NCBI GenBank assembly: GCA_019915015.1
Contig: JAHBBC010000049.1
Location: 62,001 to 126,000, forward strand
Length of the DNA stretch: 64,000 nucleotides
Reading direction: 5' to 3'
DNA from: Auriscalpium vulgare
Taxonomy: Eukaryota; Basidiomycota; Agaricomycetes; Russulales; Auriscalpiaceae
Shown: positions 48,637 to 61,150 of the stretch, piece by piece
Position numbering within the stretch: position 1 is the first letter of the stretch
How the letters are laid out: every line of letters starts with the position of its first letter
Translations under genes and position numbers: made by a program
The notes under the pieces: model-generated
Databases searched by the model: none
The model's input: only the letters and a program-made list of their open reading frames with translations
Told to the model about the DNA's origin: nothing

Positions 48637-50564
48637 TCAGGGGTTTTCTGATTTTGCCTTCTTCCTACGCTTGCGATTGGGTCTACGTCTCGATGTTACC
48701 GGCTCCTCGCCCTCCCCGTCTTCCGAAATGTTTCGTTTCACGGGTGCGCCTTTCCCTAACCCTTGAACGTTATTACGTCCTGGCTCGCCATGTAGCGCAT
48801 CCTCCATTGGACGGCTTCGTAGGAAGCAGGAGACGAAGAAGCCGTTCGTGGCATCCTCCCCTGGAGAGCATCGCACCATTCCATCAGCTTCCGCTGTATC
48901 GCCCGCCGTCAATTTATGCATCTGCCGTAGCTGGAGCGGACATACTGCGCACCTTCATTGCTGAGGATCTCAGGCAGCCCCCGCCGATGCCACGACGGGA
49001 GCACATGCTCCCTTGTTGCTAGTGTGAAGCCGCCGAGGAAAGCCTCCTCGCTCGCGGCTGCCGCGCGCACAACGTGCTCGTTTTCTGTGGCATGGACGCT
49101 GCACGTGGAATACACAATCTTTTCCACACCCGGATCTGCGCGTGTGGCGGTCAGAAACGGATCTATTGTGCCGCAGGGAAAACTGACATTTCATCGCATG
49201 TCGGATCATCATCAGCTGGAACGATGCCAGCTTGTTCAACCGCTCCTCCAGCTGGTCATCGTTTTCCTGCTCTATTTCCGGTGCGCCAGGTGAGCGCGCG
49301 GCGACAGGTGGATGGATCACACGGGCGTACCTGATTCCACGAGGTAATCCAGACGATTCACGATGCCGGAGCCACTGCATGACGGATCCAGAAGACTGGA
49401 CAGCACTAATGAGCAAAGGCCGACTAGGCAACTCCAGGTCAACCCACATGTGTGTGGCGCGGGCATATTCAGGGTTGCTGGGGTCTGTGTTCAGGAAATC
49501 TGCATTGACAGCGTCGACATTGCGGCATGCGGCCCTGGCCAGCATGCTCTGGAGCGTCGAGAATCTTCTCTTGTCTCTTTCGAAGGCTAGAAGCTGCACG
49601 GGGCCCGCATCAGCATGGAACGCGCGCGGGGGGAGCCGAGAGATAGGGATCCACCTTTCCGCGGTTGCGCATAAGCGCACTGAGATGGGACGTTTTATTG
49701 CCTGGGGCGGCTGTCGCATCGATGACCATGCTGTCCTCGCTTGCCGGAGGCGCGAGGACGGTCGCCGGGAAGCAGGACGCCTTGTCCTGGAGGATAATCT
49801 CGCCGCTGGCATACGCGGGATCATCGTGGAACTGCATCTGTGGCGGGAACAGCAGCAAATTGGGTATATGCTCGTCCTTTGCGAAGTGTCTCAAGAAAGG
49901 GAGTAAGTATCATGTTTGGAACACACTGGACGGCGTGTACGGGGCTTACAAGGGCACGAGAGGGTCGCCGATTTGATATCCTTTGGCTTGGTATGCCTTC
50001 ACGGCTTCGTCCAGCGACCACTTCAGCGTATTGACACGGACATATCGCGGTATCAAAGCTTCACATGACATAATTCAACGGTGTAATTCAGTGCGCAAGA
50101 CCTTGGCGGCTCCACGTACAGGCTCTGCTGTCGCCCGTCTGCGCCAGCTCCGCATTCGACCGGGCGCCTCGTTTTATTTTGATCCGTTCAAACTCGCTGC
50201 GAAGCCGCGTCTTATGCCGCAGGACTGCCTGTTTGATAGGACCGTCGCCGGCTTGGATGCCCGACGAAAGGAGGAGGTCGTGCACAAGCACGAGCGCCAG
50301 GCTCTGCGACGTAAGTTTCCGCTCGAGCGCCAGCAGCTTCGCCGCAAGGATAACGTCCGCTAAAGCGGCCTTGTCTGCGGCCGTTCAATACATTGAGATG
50401 CACTCTAATAACCGGGAGCGTTCCTCACATTTCAGGGTCTCGATGACCAGCGCCGCAGTGCGCTTGCGGTCCTTGTCCGGCAGCGTACTGAGCAGACTTT
50501 TGACGGAGCCTTGTTTCGCATCCAGACGGTCAATTATCTTAGCAGCTTCAAAGTAGAAGTTCAT
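48637..50564 (-). CDS. RCM1: 25S rRNA cytosine-C5 methyltransferase, NSUN5/Rcm1 family
   Basis: S-adenosylmethionine-dependent NOL1/NOP2/Sun enzyme that methylates a cytosine in large-subunit rRNA in the nucleolus. Start [20 protein letters not shown]. Then [40 protein letters not shown], the SAM-binding segment [40 protein letters not shown] and [20 protein letters not shown] (motif IV; the frame is restored by an intron starting GTGGGT). Next come [20 protein letters not shown] and the catalytic [20 protein letters not shown], then [20 protein letters not shown]. The C-terminus is Lys/Arg-rich ([14 protein letters not shown]), fitting nucleolar targeting. Both catalytic cysteines (PSCSG and STCS) are present. 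DPSCSGSG argues for NSUN5 rather than NOP2. Confidence 0.88.
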
Positions 50565-51142
50565 TGTATATGACTATGCGAGGGAAAGATATTAGGTCCG
50601 GGTGGACGACAAGTGTGTGATGACATGCATTGAGCAAGAGGTCAGACGAGGGAGGTCAGGTCATGATCACAGGCCGTCCAGGTTGCAGCAATCGCGTGGA
50701 CGGGACAGAAGGACAGAACCTAAAAAGCAGGAGGTCAGAACGAGAGAGAACTGGCGCATTGGACACGAAAGTCAGGCAAATTGAAAATTGTCTTCAAGCG
50801 AGCAAGCCCGATCAGACAATGTAGATAAGTATTTGAAAGAGCATCATGTATCTCCAAACTGGTAGAGAGTGGAACTCACGAAGAAGAGAACCGCAGAGCG
50901 GAAAGCCGGATGCTGGCTCAGAGCAAGTGAGCAGTGGAAGAGTTGGAAGGCAAAGGGCGTTTCGGACTCCGACCCAACGCGTGTTCGGCACGACCTCGGA
51001 GGCGCGTCTTCATTTCCTTCGACAACTCATCGCGGCCACTGGCGAGCCACTCTTGAACACGGCACGGTAGTCAGGATTCAGCGCAAGAGTGACGGTCTTC
51101 CTTTACTGTCCGCGATTGAAGCTGACGCTCTGCGCGGCACAG
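50565..51142. other. Divergent region between RCM1 and the DnaJ gene
   Basis: 578 bp with promoters for both sides. If the DnaJ start codon is split by an intron, its 5' exon ends near 50926. Otherwise nothing recognised. Confidence 0.4.
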
Positions 51143-53010
51143 TGCCCATCGAAACAGAGCTCTATGACCTGCTCGGCGTTCCGCCCAATGCAAGTGAAGG
51201 TACCATCCACCGAGTCCTTTATCCCAGTAAATGCTGAAGAATTATGCGTATAGGTGACATCAAGAAAGCATACCGTAAGAAGGTGCGCACCGTTTCTCTA
51301 GTGCCGAATTCTCTCGTCATAACCATTCTCAGGCCAAGGACTTGCACCCGGTGCGTAGGACATAGGCGCGCTCGCTATGAGCGGATTCCTCAATCTAAAC
51401 GCGTTATACTGTTTTTATCCAGGACAAGGTACGTTGCACACTTGTCACAATTCCGCTCGCGCTTACAGACGTCGGCAGAATCCCAATGACCCGGAAGCTA
51501 TTCAAAATTTCCAAGAGATGGCCGCTGCGTCCGTACTACACCCGCTTGGATCACCCCAGCCCGTCGTTGATCACCTCCCAGATATGAAATCCTCAACGAT
51601 CCCAACTCGCGAGAAGCGTACGATTCGTACGGCATGGAGGGGCTCGCAGGACCGGGAGGCGGCGGCGCCCCTAGGAACATGGACGACATGTTCGCAGAGT
51701 TCTTCATGGGTAGCATGGGAGGCGGCGGAGGTGGTATGCCCTTTGGGTTCGATTTCGGTGGCGGCGGTGGCCGCGGATCGCGGAGGCGGACTAAGGGCGA
51801 GGACTCGGTCATCCCGTACGAGGTATCCCTAGAGGACCTGTACAACGGCAAGAGCGTGAAGATGATGATGGAGAGGGAAATTGAATGTGGGACATGTAAA
51901 GGGTGCGTTGTGCTTCGCTTTCGCTGTTCGTCTCGCTTATCTCGGCCTTAGCACTGGAGCGCGGGGGAACGCAAAGCCCAAAAAGTGCGTTTCTTGCGAA
52001 GGCAAGGGATGGACGCACGTTCAGACACAGGTATGCATATATCCTAACACATACCCTGCGTACTTAGTAAATTTGGGATACAGATCGCGCCCGGACGGTT
52101 AGGGACTGCACGCGCTCCGTGCAATGAATGCGACGGTGTAGGGGAGAAGTTGCGGGAGAAAGACAGGTTCGTTATCCGTGGTAACTCCCCTCCTGCCGCT
52201 GTAACACGCCTTACAGATGCAAGAAGTGCAAGGGGGAAAAGACTGTGAAGGAGAAAAATCGACAGGAAATATACGTCGAGAAGGGGATGTCTGACGGCCA
52301 ACGTATAGTGCTTGCAGGTGCTGGGGACCAAGAAGTGAGTTTCTTTCTGCGTCCATATGAAACCAGACCATGTCTAACGTCTTGTTGAAGCCTGGTCTGC
52401 CTCCTGGGGATGTAATATTTGTCCTCAAAGCGCAACCACATCCGTCATTCGAGCGGTCCGGGAACGACTTGCTCACTACCGTCAAAGTCACCCTTTCAGA
52501 AGCCCTCCTCGGTTTTGATCGCATACTTCTAAACCACTTGGACGGGCGCGGACTGCATGTGGCGTCACCACCGCGGAAAATCATAAAGTCAGGCCAAACC
52601 ATCGTCCTGCGGGGTGAGGGTATGCCAACCCACAAAAGAACGGACGAACGGGGGGATATGTACGTCGTACTCGAGATTGAAATGCCAGAGGAGCAATGGC
52701 TGCAAAATGTCGACGTCAAGGTCCGTTCTTTGCCTTCGCCGATGTGCAGATACTGACCGCGCTATACCTGCAGACTTTGGAGACTTTGCTTCCTCCGAAA
52801 AAAGCCGACGTCGAGCCGAAGCCCTCTATAGTGGATGAAGCGAAGTACGAGGAGAGCGACATGGTCGAAGTGCGTGCTCGGTCATTCCCTGCGGGGTCGG
52901 ATTTCTTTGACCAGGGATTCGGACATCAGTTCGGTGAGGGCGCAGACGACGATGCGTGGGAGGATGCGGACGACGAGGAAGGCGGGGAGACAGAGTGCCG
53001 TACGCAGTGA
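51143..53010 (+). CDS. Type I DnaJ/Hsp40 co-chaperone with C-terminal CaaX box (Ydj1/DNAJA-like)
   Basis: Hsp70 co-chaperone. J domain: [40 protein letters not shown]; the HPD triad is assembled across introns. A Gly-rich linker ([20 protein letters not shown]) follows. The Cys-rich zinc region starts [20 protein letters not shown], then [33 protein letters not shown]. Client-binding domains: [80 protein letters not shown]. The acidic tail ends ECRTQ and a stop, so CRTQ is a CaaX prenylation motif as in Ydj1. The true start is uncertain: no in-frame ATG precedes the J domain. A donor at 50926/27 would join A to TG at 51143, making ATG CCC ATC ([13 protein letters not shown]). About nine introns. 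Confidence 0.87.
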
Positions 53011-53352
53011 GCGGCGGTGTCATACCTCTGACCCATTGGAGGGATGTCATCTTACGACCTTGACGACTTTGTGCGGCGCATCAGGGATGTGCAGGCTGGC
53101 TAGCTTCCCCACTTCACATCTACACCACTCATCTACATAGACCATAGTTAGTATACCTTGCATCGCAGATAAAAAGTAATGATCGCCAAATACTGCCCAT
53201 GCCTATTAGTCTCCGTGGCTGACCTTGGCACAGAAGATAGTCGTTCTGTTATACATGCCTATATATCCGTCGGACGTCGCGGCCGACGGCACCAGGATTC
53301 GGTGATGCGCGCCTATGCCGGATTCGGCAACGGCACTACTCTCTCTTCAACG
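53011..53352. other. Intergenic region between DnaJ and ThuA-like genes
   Basis: 342 bp between two plus-strand genes: 3' UTR of the first and promoter of the second. No other feature recognised. Confidence 0.4.
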
Positions 53353-54753
53353 ATGCGCCTTTGTAGGCACGCCCTTGCTGTATCGATCCTGGCCACGGTG
53401 GGACTCGCCCAGCACTCCGCGCGCGGCCTCATCTACTCCGCCACCGCCGACTTCAGACACGACTCCATCCCCACCGCCCGCGACGCTCTCATCTCGCGCG
53501 GAACGTCGCTGAACGTCCAGTTCGACGCGACCGAAGACGCCACCCGCTTCACCGACGCCGCCCTTGCGCAGTATGACGTGGTCGTGTTCCTGATGAACAC
53601 CGGCGAAGGTGAGCACATGCATGGCCTGGTGGCCCGAGGCGTCCGCCGCTTACGCTGCGCTTCGAGTCCTGGATGCGAACGGGAAGAACGCGCTGCAGAA
53701 GTACCTCGACCTGGGCGGGAACTTTGTGGCCATCCACTCAGCGTCGGACTGCTTGAGGAATACGACGTTCTATGGCCGCGAGGTCGGTGAGCACCGCGTG
53801 CCTGCGAGTGTTTTGTGCGGCGCCAATGTCCTTTGCTAGGCGCGTTCTTCGACTACCACCCTCAGATACAGAACGCGGTACTTGCTTTCGCTTCTCGGGT
53901 GTCAGTTCCCTGATTTGACACAACTTAAGATCGTAGACGTGATCGACGCTACCCATCCGAGCACAAGTATGTTACCCGCACAGTGGAGCGTTCGAGATGA
54001 AATGTATGTTTCGATAGGACCAGCTTTTGCCTTTTCTGAAGCTCCACTCTTGCAGGTACAACTTCAAGTCGGATCCGCGCTCTGTGGGGGCCATTGTCGT
54101 CTTGTCAGCAAACGAATCCTCTTATACAGGTACGAAACCCTCCGCGGCGGTTAACACAAGAGGTCACGCGTCTCATGGAGATCCCGGCCCACGTAACTTC
54201 GACCAGGGCACGCCCCACCCTACAGGTGTGTTGCACCGCTTGCGTGTCCCAATGTGCTCCGCTCACCGCCTTCGTCCGCCTAGCATGGTATCAGGAGCAC
54301 GGCGCCGGTGTAGACGCCGGGGGAACTGCCGGCCGCAGTTTCTACACCAGCCTCGGGCATCTCAACGAGACGTGGCAGGTGAGGCATCGTGCCTATTCGT
54401 TTGGTGTGTCCCGCTTGGCTGACGCCAGGCAAGGACAATCTCTTTCTCGGTCATGTTTCTGGCGGCATCTCCTGGGTGCTGCAGTCTAACACGACCAGGG
54501 CTTTCAACGCCTCGGCACAGGTTGGCAGCTCTGGCACATCTTCAAGCTCACAGTCGCCGTCGGGGTCCGCAGGCTCAACATCGGCACCCAGCACAACGTG
54601 AGTCGCGTTTCCTGCCTGAAAATCAACGTCAGATTAAGTGGAGGGCATCACAGTAGCGCGCCCTCGGAGGCGTCTCATTCAATCGTTGCTGCAGCAGGCA
54701 TCGGTGCGAGTCTCCTGGCGGCACTCATGACATTGACATCACTATGGATCTGA
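53353..54753 (+). CDS. Secreted, GPI-anchored ThuA-like domain protein
   Basis: Probable cell-surface protein with a ThuA (trehalose-utilisation, class I glutamine-amidotransferase-like fold) domain. The start MRLCRHALAVSILATVGLAQ is a signal peptide. The domain begins RGLIYSATADFRHDSIPTAR, then FTDAALAQYDVVVFLMNTGE, LQKYLDLGGNFVAIHSASDC, FYGREVGAFFDYHP, VIDATHPSTSMLPAQWSVRD, NFKSDPRSVGAIVVLSANES and AWYQEHGAGVDAGGTAGRSF followed by YTSLGHLNETWQ. Invariant GRSFYTSLGH/HLNETW-like sequence supports the family. A Ser/Thr-rich stretch (SSGTSSSSQSPSGSAGSTSA) and a hydrophobic end (GIGASLLAALMTLTSLWI) predict GPI attachment. About eight introns. Substrate unknown. Confidence 0.8.
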
Positions 54754-55630
54754 ATGGACCATCTTACCCTACCACACGCTCTATCTCATCACACAAGGAA
54801 TCTTTGGACGCACCTCGGCTAGTTACTCGCATGGTCGATATATATCTTGGACTCCGCATCGTATATGGTGTCACCCGCCGGCGAAAGGCCCTCCTGCCGT
54901 TGGATTGCGGGACTTGAGAGATTTCTTGGACAGATCCGTCGGCGCAATTCACGTCTCATGCCTCAAGCTTGTTGCTGGTCATCATTTATTCGGAGCCTAT
55001 TGGTCAGGACGAGGACCAACTCCGGTAAGAAGCATGCAGCCTGATGTAGCGACGTGTGTGCATCCTCGACCCATTTGCCTTGAATTTGGTATCTCTCAGG
55101 CTCTTCCTCCGACGCCCTGCCACTCGGCATGTCCGGACTGCTCTCCGCATTGGTACTTTGGCGGCCGCGGAGAACAACCGCACGTATCAGGATGCTTGAT
55201 AGATTGTGATATGTGTGCTTATAACAACGCCCGCTACGTATTTCTTCAATCGGTACCCCTTGCCAATAAGAGGGATTAGTACCTCCATGTGTTGTGAGCT
55301 GGCAGCAGCTATTTTATTCCGTTGTTGCATGAGGTCTTTGAGTTTCTTTTACTACAGTAATGATCACCGTAAGCCCTTTGCCAACTGCTCAACGCACCGT
55401 TTGAACGTAGCGACCGGCAGGCATATACAGATTCTATCGGGAGCCCTAACCCAATCCTGAGGTCCAACAGCCTCAATGACATCACAGCGTAACGGACACT
55501 CCGCGATTGGACGGCTCGTATTTAGAGATCGGATGCACTCCCCCACCCGTGTATGCGCCTCCCCACACTCCTCCGACCCTTACGCACTAGTCCTTGCTTT
55601 CGCCGCCTCACACCAGCCCCAACCCGCACC
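54754..55630. other. 877-bp intergenic stretch
   Basis: No recognised gene. A 124-codon plus-strand frame (54905-55279) has no motif. The distal part should carry the oxidoreductase promoter. Confidence 0.45.
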
Positions 55631-57974
55631 ATGTCCACCACCACAATCGCCGTGCTCGACGAGAGCGAGCTCAAAGATGGCCAGATGTGCGTCAGCGCGT
55701 TGCGGAGGCTAATAGTACCGGCAGACTGACATGTTGGTACGCAGGAAAGAGGTCGAGTTTGCGTCGGGCAAGGTGCTGCTGTCGCGGCTCGGTGACAAGG
55801 TCCACGCGACGAGCGCTTTCTGCACGCACTACGGTGCCCCGCTGTCGAAGGGCGTCTTGACCGCCGATGGACGGGTGGTCTGGTGTGTGGCTGTTTCCAC
55901 CTCTGTCAACAATTGGCACTCAGACGGTTTTCGCGCAGCCCGTGGCATGGAGGTACGCGCAATTTGCACACGTGCTGCTGCGTGCTCACACCACCATAGC
56001 TTGCTTCCGCGTTGCCACTGGCGACATCGGTACGAGGCTCCCAGTACGTTATTCCGGAAGCAATGTGCTCATTTATGTTGGCAGAGGATGCGCCTGCGCC
56101 GTCAGCGCTGCACTGCTTCAAGACACATGTCGCGGACGGCAAGATCCATGTCACCGCCGATCCAGTAAATACAACGAAGGAAAAGATGTCTCGCGCGCCG
56201 CGACTGCTTGCCTCTGGGGCCGAGGTCGGAGGTGCCGGCGTGGTCATTGTTGGCGGAGGCTCCGGTGCGTTCCATGCAATTGAGAGCTTGAGAGAGGTTG
56301 GTGTGTTTGTATAGATGTGCGCTCTGGCTGATCGGCTATCTTCTAGCATGGCTTCGGAGGACACATCACGGTTTTGTCGAAAGAGACCTACTCGCCTATC
56401 GATAGGTGATGCTCGACACGAATCACCAGGCTACCCGCATGATCTCACCTTTTACTTTCAGGACAAAGTTGAGCAAGGCATTGATCACCGATGCTTCGAA
56501 ACTGGAGTGGCGTACCGCGGCCGACCTGAAGATCAAGTATGGTACCGCATTGCGGACAGGCGTTGTCGGTACCTTAATTTTATTGAGATGCGGTTTTTAA
56601 TGACGGTGGCTTCCAGACGGTCACCTCGGTTGATGCCGATACAAAGGAAGTCACTCTAGACGAAGGGAAGGAGGTCATCAATTACGACACCTTGATTTTG
56701 GCGAGCGGAGGATTGCCGCGCCGCCTCCCCATCGACGGTGCGGATGCGGAAAATGTCTTCACCTTACGATATGTACAAGACGCCCAGAAGATCGACGCAG
56801 GTTAGTCTCGTCCATCTTGTCCTTTGTGGCATGTCCAATGCATGTGCGCATGTAGCTTGCCAGGAGGGTAAAAAGCTGGTGGTGATCGGCAGCTCCTTCA
56901 TCAGCATGGAGCTCGTGGCGGCGGTTTCCAAACGCAAACTCGAGTCTATCCATGTCATCGGAATGGAGGAGTATCCGTTTGAGGCCGTGCTTGGCAAGGA
57001 GGTCGGCAAGGGTCTGAAGAAGGTCTGTCATGGTTTTCTTCAAGATCTAGAACGACGCTCACACCGACAATCTCAGTTCCACGAATCACAAGGCGTGATC
57101 TTCCACGCGTCAACCTCTGTCAAGGCAATCCGCCCCTCTTCCGACGCGCCTACGGAAGTTGAGCTTGCCACCGGGGAGGTCTTGCCCGCGGACGTGATCG
57201 TGATGGGCACTGGCGTGCGGCCGGCGACCGACTACGTCAAGGCCAGCGGGTGGGCTTTAGAGAAGGACGGCAGCGTGAAGGTCGACGAGTACCTGCGTGT
57301 CCCCGGCAAGCAGAACGTCTACGCCATCGGTGACATCGCGACGTACCCACAGATTGGCACGAACGATTTTCGCAGAGTCGAGCATTGGAATGTATGGCCA
57401 TTTTGCTTGCAGGAAGTGTGCAGGAATTCACGGCTTCGTCTTTTAGGTTGCTGGAAACCATGGTCGGGCAGTCGGCAAGACTATTGCAGGCGACGCACAA
57501 CCGTTCGTCAAGGTACCCGTGTTTTGGAGTGCGCGTACGTCTGTCTCTCGCGGCCGTCAAAGATGTTGTGTTGATTTCTTCTTTCCAGAGGGGCAGCAGC
57601 TGCGCTATTGTGGTATCGGCAGTGGCTACGACGACATTTACATCAGCGGTGATCCTGGAGAGATGAAGTTCATTGCCTACTATATCAAGCACGGCAAAGT
57701 CGTCGCTGTCGCAAGGTGTGTGGTACATCACTTCGTCAGTGGCCGCTGCCCACCTAACTCTCGGCATGTTTAGCATGCAAAATGACCCAGTCGTATCGAA
57801 GGCGTCCGAGCTGTTGCGTCTGGGGCTGATGCCGTCGGCGGAGGAGATAAAGGCAGGCAAGGTGAGTCACGGTGCTTGTTTCGCTGCATTTGTTGGGCAA
57901 GCTCACTGACTGGCTCGCAGAACTTGCTGGAGGTAGACATTGAAACGACGTCGGCGAACATCCAGAGCAAGTAG
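55631..57974 (+). CDS. Rieske [2Fe-2S] plus FAD/NAD(P) oxidoreductase (AIFM3/apoptosis-inducing-factor-like)
   Basis: Redox flavoprotein. Start MSTTTIAVLDESELKDGQM. The N-terminal Rieske domain has cluster ligands in FCTHYGAPLSKGVLTADGRV and, after an intron, VCPWHGACFRVATGDI (CxH...CxxH). The FAD-binding motif GAGVVIVGGGSGAFHAIESL is followed by ITVLSKETYSPIDR, YDTLILASGGLPRRLPIDGA, and the NAD-binding segment KKLVVIGSSFISMELVAAVS. Then LPADVIVMGTGVRPATDYVK, NVYAIGDIATYPQIG (second FAD motif) and HWNVAGNHGRAVGKTIAG. The C-terminal domain is PVFWSAQGQQLRYCGIGSGY ... LRLGLMPSAEEIKAGK, ending IETTSANIQSK. Order and length match AIFM3-type proteins. No targeting sequence is evident. More than ten short introns. 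Confidence 0.9.
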
Positions 57975-58045
57975 TTGGTTATAGAATGTGTACGAATAGC
58001 AGTTTTCTCTGAATTTGAAGAGAACGCGTCGCGTCCAGCGGCAGT

Positions 58046-58051
58046 CACGTG
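58046..58051. promoter_or_regulatory. E-box CACGTG upstream of DNA polymerase eta
   Basis: A single CACGTG within GTCACGTGCC, 71-76 bp upstream of the RAD30 start. Sequence match only. Confidence 0.25.
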
Positions 58052-58121
58052 CCTAATAAAGACGACGTTGGTTATCATCGTCCCTCTGAACGTATGTGCG
58101 CAAGCCCAAGCACTACTACTT

Positions 58122-60686
58122 ATGGCCAACGCAGAGTCGTCCACCCGCCCTTCGCTATGGAAGGGCAAGTCCAAAGCCGCCGCCGTGCCCCCCGACGACT
58201 TCGCCGACCTCCACCTGCCCATCACCTACCGCCACCTCCTCTCGCCCCCGCCTGGCGCGCGCGACCCCCTGCGCGTCGTCGCCCTGTGCGACAGCGACGC
58301 CTTCTACGCCGCGTGCGAGCAGCGCCGCCTCGCTGCCGACCCCGCACGTCCGCTCGTCGTGCGCCAGTGGGACGCGCTCATCGCCGTCAACTACCCCGCG
58401 CGCACGTACGGCATCTCGCGCATGAGCAAGTGGCGCGATGCGGTCAAGAAGTGCCCCGAGCTTCTTGTCGTGCACGTCGCGACGTACAAGGAGGGCGATG
58501 CGGAGCCTCAGTATTGGGATAATCCGGATACGTCGACGCACAAGGTGCATCGGTAGCATCGGAGGTTGACAAGACGTTGTGTTGACTCTTCGTAGGTGTC
58601 CTTGGATTACTACAGGCGCGAGAGTGCCAAGATTATTGCGATATTCAAAGAGGGTCTCCCGGAGGGTGAAATCGGTCAGTACTCCACCCGCGGATAGGAG
58701 CCAGGTCTTACCGAACCGCAGAAAAGGCGTCCATCGACGAGGCCTTCATCGATTTTACGAATCTCGTGCACACCGAGATCCTTGCGCGCTTTCCCCACCT
58801 CAAGCAGTTGCCCCCTGACGCCTCGCACGGCCTCGACACCGTCCTCCCACCGCCCCCGCCTATCTCATGGCAAAATCTAGGCAATGTTGTGCCGATCCAT
58901 CCTCCTCCTCCCGCGGATGGTGGGGAGCAGGCGGCCGAGGTGGGGGACGTGGATGGCGACGACGCGGGACCTACATGGCACGATGTGGCGCTGTCCATTG
59001 CAGCTGAGCGGATGGACAAGATCAGAGCGGACGTGCGCACGAGGTTAGGTTATACGACGTCCGCGGTATGCCCAATCTGTTTCTTAGCTGCTGGCCAGTG
59101 TGCTGACTTGAATACATACAGGGGATTGCGAGAAACAAGTTCCTCGCGAAGGTGCGTACTCTCATTCGAGCATACATTGCAGCTTTCCGGACTCATTCCG
59201 GAATGCGACAGCTCAGCGCATCTTACAAGAAGTACGACAGCCAAGTGAGCCCGCAGTTCATTTGCTAACCCGAAGCTCACCTGGCGATGACCTAGAATAT
59301 CTTGAGAAATGCAGCAATTCCAAACTACTTGCGCCCTATGCCGTTTCAGAAGGTGCCTCTGTTTTACAGCGACGCCTATCTAGTACGAGGCACGCTAATC
59401 CCTTGCAGATCAGGTTCCTCGGAGGCAAACTGGGCCAGGCGCTCGCTGATCAGTACGACGTGTCCACCGTGGGCGACTTGCTGTGCGTGTATATTCGGTT
59501 GTCAACGGCATTGAAGGGCGCAGCTGATCCACACTTCGTGTGAGATGGTAGTACGATCTCGTTAGGTATGCGGCGTCGAGTTCCATAACTCTGTCGACGG
59601 CTCATCATTTTCCCAGAGGAACTGCAGAGCAAGTTCGGGGAGAGTTCGATATGGGTTTACGAAGTCCTTAGGTGAGTGCGCTGTTCATTCACGACGCCCT
59701 TCACTCACGCCAAAGATTTCTACAGAGGCATAGATCGTTCTGACGGTACGTACACGACGCTTGATCATCTTGTCACTCCCATGCCTATTCCCTTATGGCA
59801 GTGAAGGAGAAGCCCACATTGACGAAGAGCATGATGGCATCGAAGAATTTACCCCAAGCCATCACCAAGGCATCTGAAGGCCCACCTAGGTTACGTATAC
59901 TCGCCGCCGAACTAGCCCTGCGCCTCAATGATGCCCGGTCAGCCTCGCCCGCCGTTTGGCCGAAAACGATCGTGCTGCATGTCAAGCATGGTATGCACAC
60001 CTGCTCCGCACGCAGTCGACATCTGAAATGAAATTGTGCTCGCAGGCTACGACACCTCGCGGTCGAAGCAGGTGCCGTTCCCCTTCACGCGGAACGTCAC
60101 GGTAGATGTCATCGCTGGCTTCGCCGACAAGCTGTGGAAAGAATTTGTTGGCGCGGGCCGAGATGGCGCGCCGCCCATCAAAGTGACGCATATCGGGCTG
60201 GGCTTCACTGGGCTCGAGGGAGGGGAGAACGGGCAGAAGAGCATCGAGGGGTTCTTCCGATCCTCGTCGAAGCCGCCCTCCTGGGGCCCGTCTGTGTACC
60301 CCAAGCGAAAACGCGAGCCCACACCAGGGGGATCCGCACATGAACCTGAAACTGAAACCGAAGACACCACGTCTGTCGCAACGGCGCCAGTGGCTATGCG
60401 AGACGCGGCGGCATCAAGTGACAAAGATAATGGCGCTTATGTGTGTCCTCGGTGTCACAGACGCATCGACACGGAACCGGCAGGCGTCGGCGATCCAAGT
60501 TCGGAGGCCCTGGCGCGGGCGCGCTTGGAACACGAAGATTTCCACTTTGCCGAAGACTTGGCCAAGGACGATGGTGGCGGCGGGCTGCGGCCGACTAGTC
60601 CGCGCTCACGACCCGCTAAGCGCAAGAAGGCGGGGCGCCCAAAGAAGGGCGAAGAGGGTATTGCAAAGTTCTTCACGCGTACGTAG
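58122..60686 (+). CDS. RAD30: DNA polymerase eta (translesion Y-family polymerase)
   Basis: Y-family polymerase that bypasses UV dimers. Start MANAESSTRPSLWKGKSKAA. The palm has the first catalytic Asp in VVALCDSDAFYAACEQRRLA and RQWDALIAVNYPARTYGISR, VSLDYYRRESAKIIAIFKEG, and the catalytic Asp-Glu in KASIDEAFIDFTNLVHTEIL. A Pro-rich insert (LPPPPPISWQNLG) is followed by TTSAGIARNKFLAKLSASYK, KIRFLGGKLGQALADQYDVS and the little-finger domain (KTIVLHVKHGYDTSRSKQVP). The C-terminus has a C2H2 ubiquitin-binding UBZ finger (YVCPRCHRRI ... ARLEHEDFHFAEDLAKD) and basic tail ending GIAKFFTRT, a PIP-box-like PCNA motif. Insertions such as the Pro-rich loop are common in fungal homologues. About eight introns. 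Confidence 0.9.
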
Positions 60687-61150
60687 GAGGGCGCGCGAGG
60701 GCGCGCTCCCGTGAGGAGGTCGCGAAAGCACAGCCTCCGGCCATTTGTGATGTGATGCCTTGGTGATGCTGCAGAGATCGCACCGCGTCACCCGAGGCCG
60801 AGCGCATGGGCTCCGGGGCGCAATGATTTGTCCATCAACGATGTGCCTAATCGAGTGATGTGGCTGGACAGACGTATGACGGTTGCTCGACCGCGCAGAC
60901 GTACTTCCCCAGGTTGTCTGTTGACCTCCTTCACGACTTTTCCTTTCGTTCACCTGCTCTCTCGGGACTGGTTTCCTTTTGGTCCTCTCTTTCCTTGAGG
61001 CCATTATTGACGACTAAGGCGCAGGACGGCCTCTTCCCTCGTTGCTCTTACCAAGTCTGTCTGGAACAGTCGTCGCTGTAGACCAGCAGTTTCTTTACGA
61101 GTCGTCCATCCCTCCGTCTTTCGTCCCATCTCCTCCATTCATTGATCCTC
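60687..61150. other. Intergenic region between RAD30 and the GPCR gene
   Basis: 464 bp; 3' UTR and promoter expected. Pyrimidine-rich tracts near 60930-61010 resemble fungal core-promoter CT boxes. No gene recognised. Confidence 0.4.

Noticed and set aside
49380..49460. Apparent frameshift destroying motif IV of the NSUN5-like methyltransferase
   Set aside because: An intron starting GTGGGT and ending GTCCAG restores [13 protein letters not shown].
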